Shown here piece after piece: positions 26,001 through 39,100 of a DNA stretch of 64,000 nt. Location: positions 147,468-211,467 of the forward strand of contig JASUTR010000127.1 of the NCBI GenBank assembly GCA_035048495.1. Reading direction: 5' to 3'. The notes under the pieces were generated by a model. It did not search any database, was not told the origin of the DNA, and was given only the letters and a program-made list of their open reading frames with translations. The position numbers were made by a program, and so were the translations under genes. Position 1 is the first letter of the stretch, and every line of letters starts with the position of its first letter. The stretch comes from Euptelea pleiosperma (Eukaryota; Streptophyta; Magnoliopsida; Ranunculales; Eupteleaceae).

Positions 26001-26825
26001 TGTCACTCCTTGGACTCAGTTTGAGTGTTACAGGCCTAGGTCTATAACAAGTTATTTTTTTGCAAACGGACCTCGTAATTTCACTCAATCTCTTCCATTA
26101 CGATTGTTTAAACATGTTTAAAGTTTTAGAACGAGATTGGGGAGAGTCGAAACTCAGTCACTCTGTTCGTGCAACACTGTCACTCATTAGATTCGGTTTG
26201 AGCGTTATAGGCCTAGGTCTATAACTAGTTACTTTTTCACAAGCGGACCTTGTAATTTGACTCAATCTCTTTAATTAATATTGTTTGAACACGTTTGAAG
26301 TGTTAGAACAAGACTGGGGAGAGTCAGAACTCATTCGCTCTGTTCGTGCTACAATGTCACTCCTTGGACTCAGTGTGAGTGTTACAGGCCTAGGTTTATA
26401 ACAAGTTACTTTTTTGCAAACGGACCTCGTAATTTCACTCAATCTCTTCCATTACAATTGTTTAAACTTGTTTAAAGTGTTAGAACGAGATTGGGGAGAG
26501 TCGGAACTCATTTGCTCTGTTCGTGCAACATTGTCACTCATTAGATTCGGTTTGAGCGTTATAGGCCTAGGTCTATAACTAGTTACTTTTTTACAAGCGG
26601 ACCTTGTAATTTGACTCAATCTCTTCAATTAATATTGTTTAAACACGTTTGAAGTATTAGAACAAGATTGGGGACAGTAAAAAATCGTTTACTCAATTCG
26701 TGCGACAATGTCTCTAATTGGATTCTATTTGAGTGTTACAAGCTTAGGTCTATAACGAGTTATTTTTTCGCAACCGGACCTCGTAATTTGACTCAATCTC
26801 TTCCATTACAATTGTTTGAACATGT
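20004..26825. repeat. About 6.8-kb block duplicated from about 440-7250
   Basis: The HOR order 6-mer, 8-mer, 8-mer, 1110-bp 6-mer, 9-mer starting at 1103, 2165, 3579, 4985 and 6095 is repeated at 20667, 21729, 23143, 24559 and 25669. The offset is 19564 bp, becoming 19574 bp after the 10-bp deletion near 4150. Rare variants are shared, such as tttgcactg in F (1012 and 20576) and gattcgatttgag in B (2461 and 22024). The match starts inside a C monomer and ends inside a D monomer, not at HOR boundaries. Confidence 0.82.
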
Positions 26826-28400
26826 TTGAAGTTTAGAACAAGACTGGGGAAAGTCGGAACTCGTTTGCTCTGTATGAGTGACAACGTCTCTAATTGGACT
26901 CAGTTTGAGCGTTGCAAGCCTAATTCTATAACTAGTTACTTTTTTGCAACCGGACCTCGTAATTTGACTCAATCTCTTCCATTACAATTGTTTCAACACG
27001 TTTCAAGTGTTAGAACAAGATTGAGGAGAGTCGGAACTCGTTTGCTTTGTTCGTGCGACAATGTCTCTAATTGGACTAAGTTTATGTGTAACATGCTTAG
27101 GTCTATAACTTGTTACTTTTCTGCGATTGGACATCGTAATTTTACTTAAGCTCATCCATTACAATTGTTTCAACACATTTGAAGTGTTAGAACAAGATTT
27201 GCAAAATCGAAACTCATTTGCTCTGTTCGTGCGACAATGTCTCTCATTAGACTCAGTTTGACTGTTACAGGCCTAGGTCTATATCTAATTACTTTTTCAC
27301 AACCGGACCTCGTAATTTGACTCCATCACTTCTATTACAATTGTTTGAACATGTTTGAAGTGTTAGAACAAGATTGGGGAGAGTCAGAACTCATTCGCTC
27401 TGTTCGTGCTACAATGTCACTCCTTGGACTCAGTTTGAGTGTTACAGGCCTAGGTCTATACCAAGTTATTTTTTTGCAAACGGACCTCGTAATTTCACTC
27501 AATCTCTTCCATTACGATTGTTTGAACATGTTTAAAGTTTTAGAACGAGATTGGGGAGAGTCAGAACTCAGTCACTCTGTTCGTGCAACACTGTGAGATT
27601 GGGGAGAGTCGGAACTCATTCGCTCTGTTCGTGAAACACTGTCACTCATTAGATTCGGTTTGAGAGTTATAGACCTAGTTACTTTTTCACAAGCGGACCT
27701 TGAAATTTGACTCAATCTCTTCAATTAATATTGTTTCAACACGTTTGAAGTATTAGAACAAGATTGGGGACAGTAAAAAATCGTTTACTCAGTTCGTGCG
27801 ACAATGTCTCTAATTGGCCTCTATTTTAGTGTTACAAGCTTAGGTCTATAACTAGTTACTTTTTCGCAACCGGACCTCGTAATTGGACTCAATCTCTTCC
27901 ATTACAATTATTTGAACATGTTTAAAGTATTAGAACAAGATTGGGGAAAGTCGGAAATCGTTTCCTCTGTATGAGTGACAATGTCTATAATTGGACTCAG
28001 TTTGAGTGTTGCAAGCCTAATTCTATAACTAGTTACTTTTTTGCAAACGGACCTCATGATTTGACTCAATCTCTTCAATTACAATTGTTTCAACACGTTT
28101 CAAGTATTAGAACAAGATTGAGGAGAGTCGTAACTCGTTTGCTTTGTTCGTGCGACAATGTCTCTAATTGGACTAAGTTTAGGTGTAACATGCTTAGGTC
28201 TATAACTAGTTACTTTTCTACAACCGGACCTCGTAATTTTAGTTAAGCTCATCCATTACAATTGTTTCAACACTTTGGAAGTGTTAGAATAAGATTGGGC
28301 AAAATCGGCACTCATTTGCTCTGTTCGTGCGACAATGTCTCTCATTAGACTCAGTTTGAGTGTTACAGGCCTAGGTCTATATCTAATTACTTTTTCACAA
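25669..28400. repeat. Block duplicated from about 13010-15750
   Basis: A 9-mer HOR followed by a 1110-bp-type 6-mer recurs at an offset of 12659-12660 bp. The offset becomes 12648 bp after a 12-bp deletion near 27676 in the downstream copy. Together with the other blocks this shows overlapping rounds of segmental amplification. Confidence 0.72.
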
Positions 28401-28412
28401 CCGGACCTCGTA

Positions 28413-31267
28413 ATTTGACTCCATCACTTCTATTACAATTGTTTGAACATGTTTGAAGTGTTAGAACAAGATTGGGGAGAGTCAGAACTCATTCGCTCTG
28501 TTCGTGCTACAATGTCACTCCTTGGACTCAGTTTGAGTGTTACAGGCCTAGGTCTATACCAAGTTATTTTTTTGCAAACGGACCTCGTAATTTTACTCAA
28601 TCTCTTCCATTACGATTGTTTGAACATGTTTAAAGTTTTAGAACGAGATTGGGGAGAGTCGGAACGCAGTCACTCTGTTCGTGCAACACTGTGAGATTGG
28701 GGAGAGTCGGAACTCATTCGCTCTGTTCGTGAAACACTGTCACTCATTAGATTCGGTTTGAGAGTTATAGACCTAGGTCTATAACTAGTTACTTTTTCAC
28801 AAGCGGACCTTGTAATTTGACTCAATCTCTTCAATTAATATTGTTTCAACACGTTTGAAGTATTAGAACAAGATTGGGGACAGTAAAAAATCGTTTACTC
28901 AGTTCGTGCGACAATGTCTCTAATTGGACTCTATTTTAGTGTTACAAGCTTAGGTCTATAACTAGTTACTTTTTCGCAACCGGACCTCGTAATTCGATTC
29001 AATCTCTTCCATTACAATTATTTGAACATGTTTAAATTATTAGAACAAGACTGGGGAAGTCGGAAATCGTTTCCTCTGTATGAGTGACAATGTCTATAAT
29101 TGGACTCAGTTTGAATGTTGCAAGCCTAATTCTATAACTAGTTACTTTTTTGCAACCGGACCTCGTGATTTGACTCAATCTCTTCCATTACAATTGTTTC
29201 AACACGTTTCAAGTGTTAGAACAAGATTGAGGAGAGTCGGAACTCGTTTGCTTTGTTCGTGCGACAATGTCTCTAATTGGACTAAGTTTAGGTGTAACAT
29301 GCTTAGGTCTATAACTAGTTACTTTTCTACAACCGGACCTCGTAATTTTAGTTAAGCTCATCCATTACAATTGTTTCAACACTTTGGAAGTGTTAGAATA
29401 AGATTGGGCAAAATCGGCACTCATTTGCACTGTTCGTGCGACAATGTCTCTCATTAGACTCAGTTTGAGTGTTACAGGCCTAGGTCTATATCTAATTACT
29501 TTTTCACAACCGGACATCGTAATTTGACTCCATCACTTCTATTACAATTGTTTGAACATGTTTGAAGTGGTAGAACAAGATTGGGGAGAGTCAGAACTCA
29601 TTCGCTCTGTTCGTGCTACAATGTCACTCCTTGGACTCAGTTTGAGTGTTACAGGCCTAGGTCTATAACAAGTTACTTTTTTGCAAACGGACCTCGTAAT
29701 TTCACTCAATCTCTTCAATTACGATTGTTTGAACATGTTTAAAGTGTTAGAACGAGATTGGAGAGAGTCGGAACTCATTCGCTCTGTTCGTGCAACACTG
29801 TCACTCATTAGATTTGGTTTGAGCGTTATAGGCCTAGGTCTATAACTAGTTACTTTTTCACAAGCGGACCTTGTAATTTGACTCAATCTCTTCAATTAAT
29901 ATTGTTTGAACACGTTTGAAGTGTTAGAACAAGATTAGGGACAGTAAAAAATCGTTTACTCAGTTTGTGCGACAATGTCTCTAATTAGACTCTATTTGAG
30001 TGTTACAAGCTTAGGTCTATAACTAGTTACTTTTTCGCAACCGGACCTCGTAATTGGACTCAATCTCTTCCATTACAATTGTGAGAACATGTTTGAAGTA
30101 TTAGAACAAGACTGGAGAAAGTCGGAACTCGTTTGCTCTGTATGAGTGACAATGTCTTTAATTGGACTCAGTTTGAGTGTTGCAAGCCTAATTCTATAAC
30201 TAGTTACTTTTTCGCAACCGGACCTCGTAATTTGACTCAATCTCTTCCATTACAATTGTTTCAACACGTTTGAAGTGTTAGAACAAGATTGAGGAGAGTC
30301 GGAACTCGTTTGCTTTGTTCGTGCAACAATGTCTCTAATTGGACTAAGTTTATGTGTAACATGCTTAGGTCTATAACTTGTTACTTTTCTGCGATTGGAC
30401 CTCGTAATTTTACTTAAGCTCATCCATTACAATTGTTTCAACACATTTGAAGTGTTAGAACAAGATTGGGCAAAATCGGAACTCATTTGCTCTGTTCGTG
30501 CGACAATGTCTGTCATTAGACTCAGTTTGACTGTTACAGGCCTAGGTCTATATCTAATTACTTTTTCACAACCGGACCTCGTAATTTGACTCCATCACTT
30601 CTATTACAATTGTTTGAACATGTTTGAAGTGTTAGAACAAGATTGGGGAGAGTCAGAACTCATTCGCTCTGTTCGTGCTACAATGTCACTCCTTGGACTC
30701 AGTTTGAATGTTACAGGCCTAGGTCTATAACAAGTTATTTTTTTGCAAACGGACCTCGTAATTTCACTCAATCTCTTCCATTACGATTGTTTAAACATGT
30801 TTAAAGTTTTAGAACGAGATTGGGGAGAGTCGGAACTCAGTCACACTGTTCGTGCAACACTGTCACTCATTAGATTCGATTTGAGCGTTATAGGCCTAGG
30901 TCTATAACTAGTTAATTTTTCACAAGCGGACCTTGTAATTTGACTCAATCTCTTTAATTAATATTGTTTGAACACGTTTGAAGTGTTAGAACAAGACTGG
31001 GGAGAGTCAGAACTCATTCGCTCTGTTCGTGCTACAATGTCACTCCTTGGACTCAGTGTGAGTGTTACAGGCCTAGGTCTATAACAAGTTACTTTTTTGC
31101 AAACGGACCTCGTAATTTCACTCAATCTCTTCCATTACAATTGTTTAAACATGTTTAAAGTGTTAGAACGAGATTGGGGAGAGTCGGAACTCATTTGCTC
31201 TGTTCGTGCAACATTGTCACTCATTAGATTCGGTTTGAGCGTTATAGGCATAGGTCTATAACTAGTT
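28413..31267. repeat. Block duplicated from window start (1-2855)
   Basis: Offset is a constant 28412 bp. Private variants are shared, such as gaacgcagtcactctg at 241-260 and again near 28660, and tttgcactg in F. The same region also matches about 20004-22430 at an offset of 8848 bp, so at least three copies exist. Similarity is broken at 31268 by the 112-bp deletion present only in this copy. Confidence 0.82.
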
Positions 31268-33181
31268 ACTTTTTTACAATGTCTCTAATTGGACTCTATT
31301 TGAGTGTTACAAGCTTAGGTCTATAACGAGTTACTTTTTCGCAACCGGACCTCGTAATTTGACTCAATCTCTTCCATTACAATTGTTTGAACATGTTTGA
31401 AGTTTAGAACAAGACTGGGGAAAGTCGGAACTCGTTTGCTCTGTATGAGTGACAACGTCTCTAATTGGACTCATTTTGAGCGTTGCAAGCCTAATTCTAT
31501 AACTAGTTACTTTTTTGCAACCGGACCTCGTAATTTGACTCAAACTCTTCCATTACACTTGTTTCAACACGTTTCAAGTGTTAGAACAAGATTGAGGAGA
31601 GTCGGAACTCGTTTGCTTTGTTCGTGCGACAATGTCTCTAATTGGACTAAGTTTATGTGTAACATGCTTAGGTCTATAACTTGTTACTTTTCTGCGATTG
31701 GACCTCGTAATTTTACTTAAGCTCATCCATTACAATTGTTTCAACACATTTGAAGTGTTAGAACAAGATTGGGCAAAATCGGAACTCATTTGCTCTGTTC
31801 GTGCGACAATGTCTGTCATTAGACTCAGTTTGACTGTTACAGGCCTAGGTCTATATCTAATTACTTTTTCACAACCGGACCTCGTAATTTGACTCCATCA
31901 CTTCTATTACAATTGTTTGAACATGTTTGAAGTGTTAGAACAAGATTGGGGAGAGTCAGAACTCATTCGCTCTGTTCGTGCTACAATGTCACTCCTTGGA
32001 CTCAGTTTGAATGTTACAGGCCTAGGTCTATAACAAGTTATTTTTTTGCAAACGGACCTCGTAATTTCACTCAATCTCTTCCATTACGATTGTTTAAACA
32101 TGTTTAAAGTTTTAGAACGAGATTGGGGAGAGTCGGAACTCAGTCACACTGTTCGTGCAACACTGTCACTCATTAGATTCGATTTGAGCGTTATAGGCCT
32201 AGGTCTATAACTAGTTAATTTTTCACAAGCGGACCTTGTAATTTGACTCAATCTCTTTAATTAATATTGTTTGAACACGTTTGAAGTGTTAGAACAAGAC
32301 TGGGGAGAGTCAGAACTCATTCGCTCTGTTCGTGCTACAATGTCACTCCTTGGACTCAGTGTGAGTGTTACAGGCCTAGGTCTATAACAAGTTACTTTTT
32401 TGCAAACGGACCTCGTAATTTCACTCAATCTCTTCCATTACAATTGTTTAAACATGTTTAAAGTGTTAGAACGAGATTGGGGAGAGTCGGAACTCATTTG
32501 CTCTGTTCGTGCAACATTGTCACTCATTAGATTCGGTTTGAGCGTTATAGGCATAGGTCTATAACTAGTTACTTTTTTACAATGTCTCTAATTGGACTCT
32601 ATTTGAGTGTTACAAGCTTAGGTCTATAACGAGTTACTTTTTCGCAACCGGACCTCGTAATTTGACTCAATCTCTTCCATTACAATTGTTTGAACATGTT
32701 TGAAGTTTAGAACAAGACTGGGGAAAGTCGGAACTCGTTTGCTCTGTATGAGTGACAACGTCTCTAATTGGACTCATTTTGAGCGTTGCAAGCCTAATTC
32801 TATAACTAGTTACTTTTTTGCAACCGGACCTCGTAATTTGACTCAAACTCTTCCATTACACTTGTTTCAACACGTTTCAAGTGTTAGAACAAGATTGAGG
32901 AGAGTCGGAACTCGTTTGCTTTGTTCGTGCGACAATGTCTCTAATTGGACTAAGTTTATGTGTAACATGCTTAGGTCTATAACTTGTTTCTTTTCTGCGA
33001 TTGGACATCGTAATTTTACTTAAGCTCATCCATTACAATTGTTTCAACACATTTGAAGTGTTAGAACAAGATTTGCAAAATCGGAACTCATTTGCTCTGT
33101 TCGTGCGACAATGTCTCTCATTAGACTCAGTTTGACTGTTACAGGCCTAGGTCTATATCTAATTACTTTTTCACAACCGGA
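30577..33181. repeat. Tandem pair of 1303-bp deletion-bearing HORs
   Basis: Units 30577-31879 and 31880-33181 are near-identical 8-mers. Both lack the same 112 bp spanning the end of a B monomer and most of the next C monomer. The novel junction reads tttttacaatgtctctaatt, at about 31268-31287 and 32573-32592. In the undeleted relative near 22421-22560 the deleted segment is flanked by acaa on both sides, so the deletion has 4 bp of microhomology. The shared junction shows that the deletion came first and the tandem duplication second. Confidence 0.88.
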
Positions 33182-36100
33182 CCTCGTAATTTGACTCCAT
33201 CACTTCTATTACAATTGTTTGAACATGTTTGAAGTGTTAGAACAAGATTGGGGAGAGTCAGAACTCATTCGCTCTGTTCGTGCTACAATGTCACTCCTTG
33301 GACTCAGTTTGAGTGTTACAGGCCTAGGTCTATACCAAGTTATTTTTTTGCAAACGGACCTCGTAATTTCACTCAATCTCTTCCATTACGATTGTTTGAA
33401 CATGTTTAAAGTTTTAGAACGAGATTGGGGAGAGTCGGAACTCAGTCACTCTGTTCGTGCAACACTGTCACTCATTAGATTCGGTTTGAGTGTTATAGGC
33501 CTAGGTCAATAACTAGATACTTTTTAACAAGCGGACCTTGTAATTTGACTCAATCTCTTTAATTAATATTGTTTGAACAGGTTTGAAGTGTTAGAACAAG
33601 ATTGGGGAGAGTCAGAACTCATTCGCTCTGTTCGTGCTACAATGTCACTCCTTGGACTTAGTGTGAGTGTTACAGGCCTAGGTCTATAACAAGTTACTTT
33701 TTTGCAAACGGACCTCGTAATTTCACTCAATCTCTTCCATTACAATTGTTTAAACATGTTTAAAGTGTTAGAATGAGATTGGGGAGAGTCGGAACTCATT
33801 CGCTCTGTTCGTGAAACACTGTCACTCATTAGATTCGGTTTGAGAGTTATAGACCTAGGTCTATAACTAGTTACTTTTTCACAAGCGGACCTTGTAATTT
33901 GACTCAATCTCTTCAATTAATATTGTTTCAACACGTTTGAAGTATTAGAACAAGATTGGGGACAGTAAAAAATCGTTTACTCAGTTCGTGCGACAATGTC
34001 TCTAATTGGCCTCTATTTTAGTGTTACAAGCTTAGGTCTATAACTAGTTACTTTTTCGCAACCGGACCTCGTAATTGGACTCAATCTCTTCCATTACAAT
34101 TATTTGAACATGTTTAAAGTATTAGAACAAGACTGGGGAAAGTCGGAAATCGTTTCCTCTGTATGAGTGACAATGTCTATAATTGGACTCAGTTTGAGTG
34201 TAGCAAGCCTAATTCTATAACTAGTTACTTTTTTGCAACCGGACCTCGTGATTTGACTCAATCTCTTCCATTACAATTGTTTCAACACGTTTCAAGTGTT
34301 AGAACAAGATTGAGGAGAGTCGGAACTCGTTTGCTTTGTTCGTGCGACAATGTCTCTAATTGGACTAAGTTTAGGTGTAACATGCTTAGGTCTATAACTA
34401 GTTACTTTTCTACAACCGGACCTCGTAATTTTAGTTAAGCTCATCCATTACAATTGTTTCAACACTTTGGAAGTGTTAGAATAAGATTGGGCAAAATCGG
34501 CACTCATTTGCTCTGTTCGTGCGACAATGTCTCTCATTAGACTCAGTTTGAGTGTTACAGGCCTAGGTCTATATCTAATTACTTTTTCACAACCGGACAT
34601 CGTAATTTGACTCCATCACTTCTATTACAATTGTTTGAACATGTTTGAAGTGGTAGAACAAGATTGGGGAGAGTCAGAACTCATTCGCTCTGTTCGTGCT
34701 ACAATGTCACTCCTTGGACTCAGTTTGAGTGTTACAGGCCTAGGTCTATAACAAGTTACTTTTTTGCAAACGGACCTCGTAATTTCACTCAATCTCTTCA
34801 ATTACGATTGTTTGAACATGTTTAAAGTGTTAGAACGAGATTGGAGAGAGTCGGAACTCATTCGCTCTGTTCGTGCAACACTGTCACTCATTAGATTTGG
34901 TTTGAGCGTTATAGGCCTAGGTCTATAACTAGTTACTTTTTCACAAGCGGACCTTGTAATTTGACTCAATCTCTTCAATTAATATTGTTTGAACACGTTT
35001 AAAGTCTTAGAACAAGATTAGGGACAGTAAAAAATCGTTTACTCAGTTTGTGCGACAATGTCTCTAATTGGACTCTATTTGAGTGTTACAAGCTTAGGTC
35101 TATAACTAGTTACTTTTTCGCAACCGGACCTCGTAATTGGACTCAATCTCTTCCATTACAATTGTGAGAACATGTTTGAAGTATTAGAACAAGACTGGAG
35201 AAAGTCGGAACTCGTTTGCTCTGTATGAGTGACAATGTCTTTAATTGGACTCAGTTTGAGTGTTGCAAGCCTAATTCTATAACTAGTTACTTTTTCGCAA
35301 CCGGACCTCGTAATTTGACTCAATCTCTTCCATTACAATTGTTTCAACACGTTTGAAGTGTTAGAACAAGATTGAGGAGAGTCGGAACTCGTTTGCTTTG
35401 TTCGTGCAACAATGTCTCTAATTGGACTAAGTTTATGTGTAACATGCTTAGTTCTATAACTTGTTACTTTTCTGCGATTGGACTTCGTAATTTTACTTAA
35501 GCTCATCCATTACAATTGTTTCAACACATTTGAAGTGTTAGAACAAGATTTGCAAAATCGGAACTCATTTGCTCTGTTCGTGCGACAATGTCTCTCATTA
35601 GACTCAGTTTGACTGTTACAGGCCTAAGTCTATATCTAATTACTTTTTCACAACCGGACCTCGTAATTTGACTCCATCACTTCTATTACAATTGTTTGAA
35701 CATGTTTGAAGTGTTAGAACAAGATTGGGGAGAGTCAGAACTCATTCGCTCTGTTCGTGCTACAATGTCACTCCTTGGACTCAGTTTGAGTATTACAGGC
35801 CTAGGTCTATACCAAGTTATTTTTTTGCAAACGGACCTCGTAATTTCACTCAATCTCTTCCATTACGATTGTTTGAACATGTTTAAAGTTTTAGAACGAG
35901 ATTGGGGAGAGTCGGAACTCAGTCACTCTGTTCGTGCAACACTGTCACTCATTAGATTCGGTTTGAGTGTTATAGGCCTAGGTCAATAACTAGATACTTT
36001 TTAACAAGCGGACCTTGTAATTTGACTCAATCTCTTTAATTAATATTGTTTGAACAGGTTTGAAGTGTTAGAACAAGATTGGGGAGAGTCAGAACTCATT

Positions 36101-39100
36101 CGCTCTGTTCGTGCTACAATGTCACTCCTTGGACTTAGTGTGAGTGTTACAGGCCTAGGTCTATAACAAGTTACTTTTTTGCAAACGGACCTCGTAATTT
36201 CACTCAATCTCTTCCATTACAATTGTTTAAACATGTTTAAAGTGTTAGAATGAGATTGGGGAGAGTCGGAACTCATTCGCTCTGTTCGTGAAACACTGTC
36301 ACTCATTAGATTCGGTTTGAGAGTTATAGACCTAGGTCTATAACTAGTTACTTTTTCACAAGCGGACCTTGTAATTTGACTCAATCTCTTCAATTAATAT
36401 TGTTTCAACACGTTTGAAGTATTAGAACAAGATTGGGGACAGTAAAATATCGTTTACTCAATTCGTGCGACAATGTCTCTAATTGGACTCTATTTTAGTG
36501 TTAAAAGCTTAGGTCTATAACTAGTTACTTATTCGCAACCGGACCTCGTAATTGGACTCAATCTTTTCCATTACAATTATTTGAACATGTTTAAAGTATT
36601 AGAACAAGACTGGGGAAAGTCAGAAATCGTTTCCTCTGTATGAGTGACAATGTCTATAATTGGACTCAGTTTGAGTGTTGCAAGCCTAATTCTATAACTA
36701 GTTACTTTTTTGCAACCGGACCTCGTGATTTGACTCAATCTCTTCCATTACAATTGTTTCAACACATTTCAAGTGTTAGAACAAGATTGAGGACAGTCGG
36801 AACTCGTTTGCTTTGTTCGTGCGACAATGTCTCTAATTGGACTAAGTTTAGGTGTAACATGCTTAGGTCTATAACTAGTTACTTTTCTACAATCGGACCT
36901 CGTAATTTTAGTTAAGCTCATCCATTACAATTGTTTCAACACTTTGGAAGTGTTAGAATAAGATTGGGCAAAATCGGAACTCATTTGCTCTGTTCGTGCG
37001 ACAATGTCTCTCATTAGACTCAGTTTGAGTGTTACAGGCCTAGGTCTATATCTAATTACTTTTTCACAACCGGACATCGTAATTTGACTCCATCACTTCT
37101 ATTACAATTGTTTGAACATGTTTGAAGTGTTAGAACAAGATTGGGGAGAGTCAGAACTCATTCACTCTGTTCGTGCTACAATGTCACTCCTTGGACTCAG
37201 TGTGAGTGTTACAGGCATAGGTCTATAACAAGTTACTTTTTTGCAAACGGACCTCGTAATTTCACTCAATCTCTTCCATTACGATTGTTTGAACATGTTT
37301 AAAGTGTTAGAGCGAGATTTGGGAGAGTCAGAACTCATTCGCTCTGTTCGTGCAACACTGTCACTCATTAGATTTGGTTTGAGCGTTATAGGCCTAGGTC
37401 TATAACTAGTTACTTTTTCACAAGCGGACCTTGTAATTTGACTCAATCTCTTCAATTAATATTGTTTGAGCACGTTTGAAGTGTTAGAACAAGATTAGGG
37501 ACAGTAAAAAATCGTTTACTCAGTTTGTGCGACAATGTCTCTAATTGGACTCTATTTGAGTGTTACAAGCTTAGGTCTATAACTAGTTACTTTTTCGCAA
37601 CCGGACCTCGTAATTGGATTCAATCTCTTCCATTACAATTGTTTGAACATGTTTGAAGTATTAGAACAAGACTGGGGAAAGTCGAAACTCGTTTGCTCTG
37701 TATGAGTGACAATGTCTTTAATTGGACTCAGTTTGAGTGTTGCAAGCCAAATTCTATAACTAGTTACTTTTTCGCAACCGGACCTCGTAATTTGACTCAA
37801 TCTCTTCCATTACAATTGTTTCAACACGTTTGAAGTGTTAGAACAAGATTGAGGAGAGTCGGAACTCGTTTGCTTTGTTCGTGCGACAATGTCTCTAATT
37901 GGACTAAGTTTATGTGTAACATGCTTAGGTCTATAACTTGTTACTTTTCTGCGATCGGACCTCGTAATTTTACTTAAGCTCATCCATTACAATTGTTTTA
38001 ACACATTTGAAGTGTTAGAACAACATTTGCAAAATCGGAACTCATTTGCTCTGTTCGTGCGACAATGTCTGTCATTAGACTCAGTTTGACTGTTACAGGC
38101 CTAGGTCTATATCTAATTACTTTTTCACAACCGGACCTCGTAATTTGACTCCATCACTTCTATTACAATTGTTTGAACATGTTTGAAGTGTTAGAACAAG
38201 ATTGGGGAGAGTCAGAACTCATTCGCTCTGTTCGTGCTACAATGTCACTCCTTGGACTCAGTTTGAGTGTTACAGGCCTAGGTCTATAACAAGTTATTTT
38301 TTTGCAAACGGACCTCGTAATTTCACTCAATCTCTTCCATTACGATTGTTTAAACATGTTTAAAGTTTTAGAACGAGATTGGGGAGAGTCGGAACTCAGT
38401 CACTCTGTTCGTGCAACACTTTCACTCATTAGATTCGGTTTGAGCGTTATAGGCCTAGGTCTATAACTAGTTACTTTTTCACAAGCGGACCTTGTAATTT
38501 GACTCAATCTCTTTAATTAATATTGTTTGAACACGTTTGAAGTGTTAGAACAAGACCGGGGAGAGTCAGAACTCATTCGCTCTGTTCGTGCTACAATGTC
38601 ACTCCTTGGACTCAGTGTGAGTGTTACAGGCCTAGGTTTATAACAAGTTACTTTTTTGCAAACGGACCTCGTAATTTCACTCAATCTCTTCCATTACAAT
38701 TGTTTAAACATGTTTAAAGTGTTAGAACGAGATTGGGGAGAGTCGGAACTCATTTGCTCTGTTCGTGCAACATTGTCACTCATTAGATTCGGTTTGAGCG
38801 TTATAGGCCTAGGTCTATAACTAGTTACTTTTTTACAAGCGGACCTTGTAATTTGACTCAATCTCTTCAATTAATATTGTTTAAACACGTTTGAAGTATT
38901 AGAACAAGATTGGGGACAGTAAAAAATCGTTTACTCAATTCGTGCGACAATGTCTCTAATTGGATTCTATTTGAGTATTACAAGCTTAGGTCTATAACGA
39001 GTTACTTTTTCGCAACCGGACCTCGTAATTGGACTCAATCTCTTCCATTACAATTGTTTGAACATGTTTGAAGTTTAGAACAAGACTGGGGAAAGTCGGA

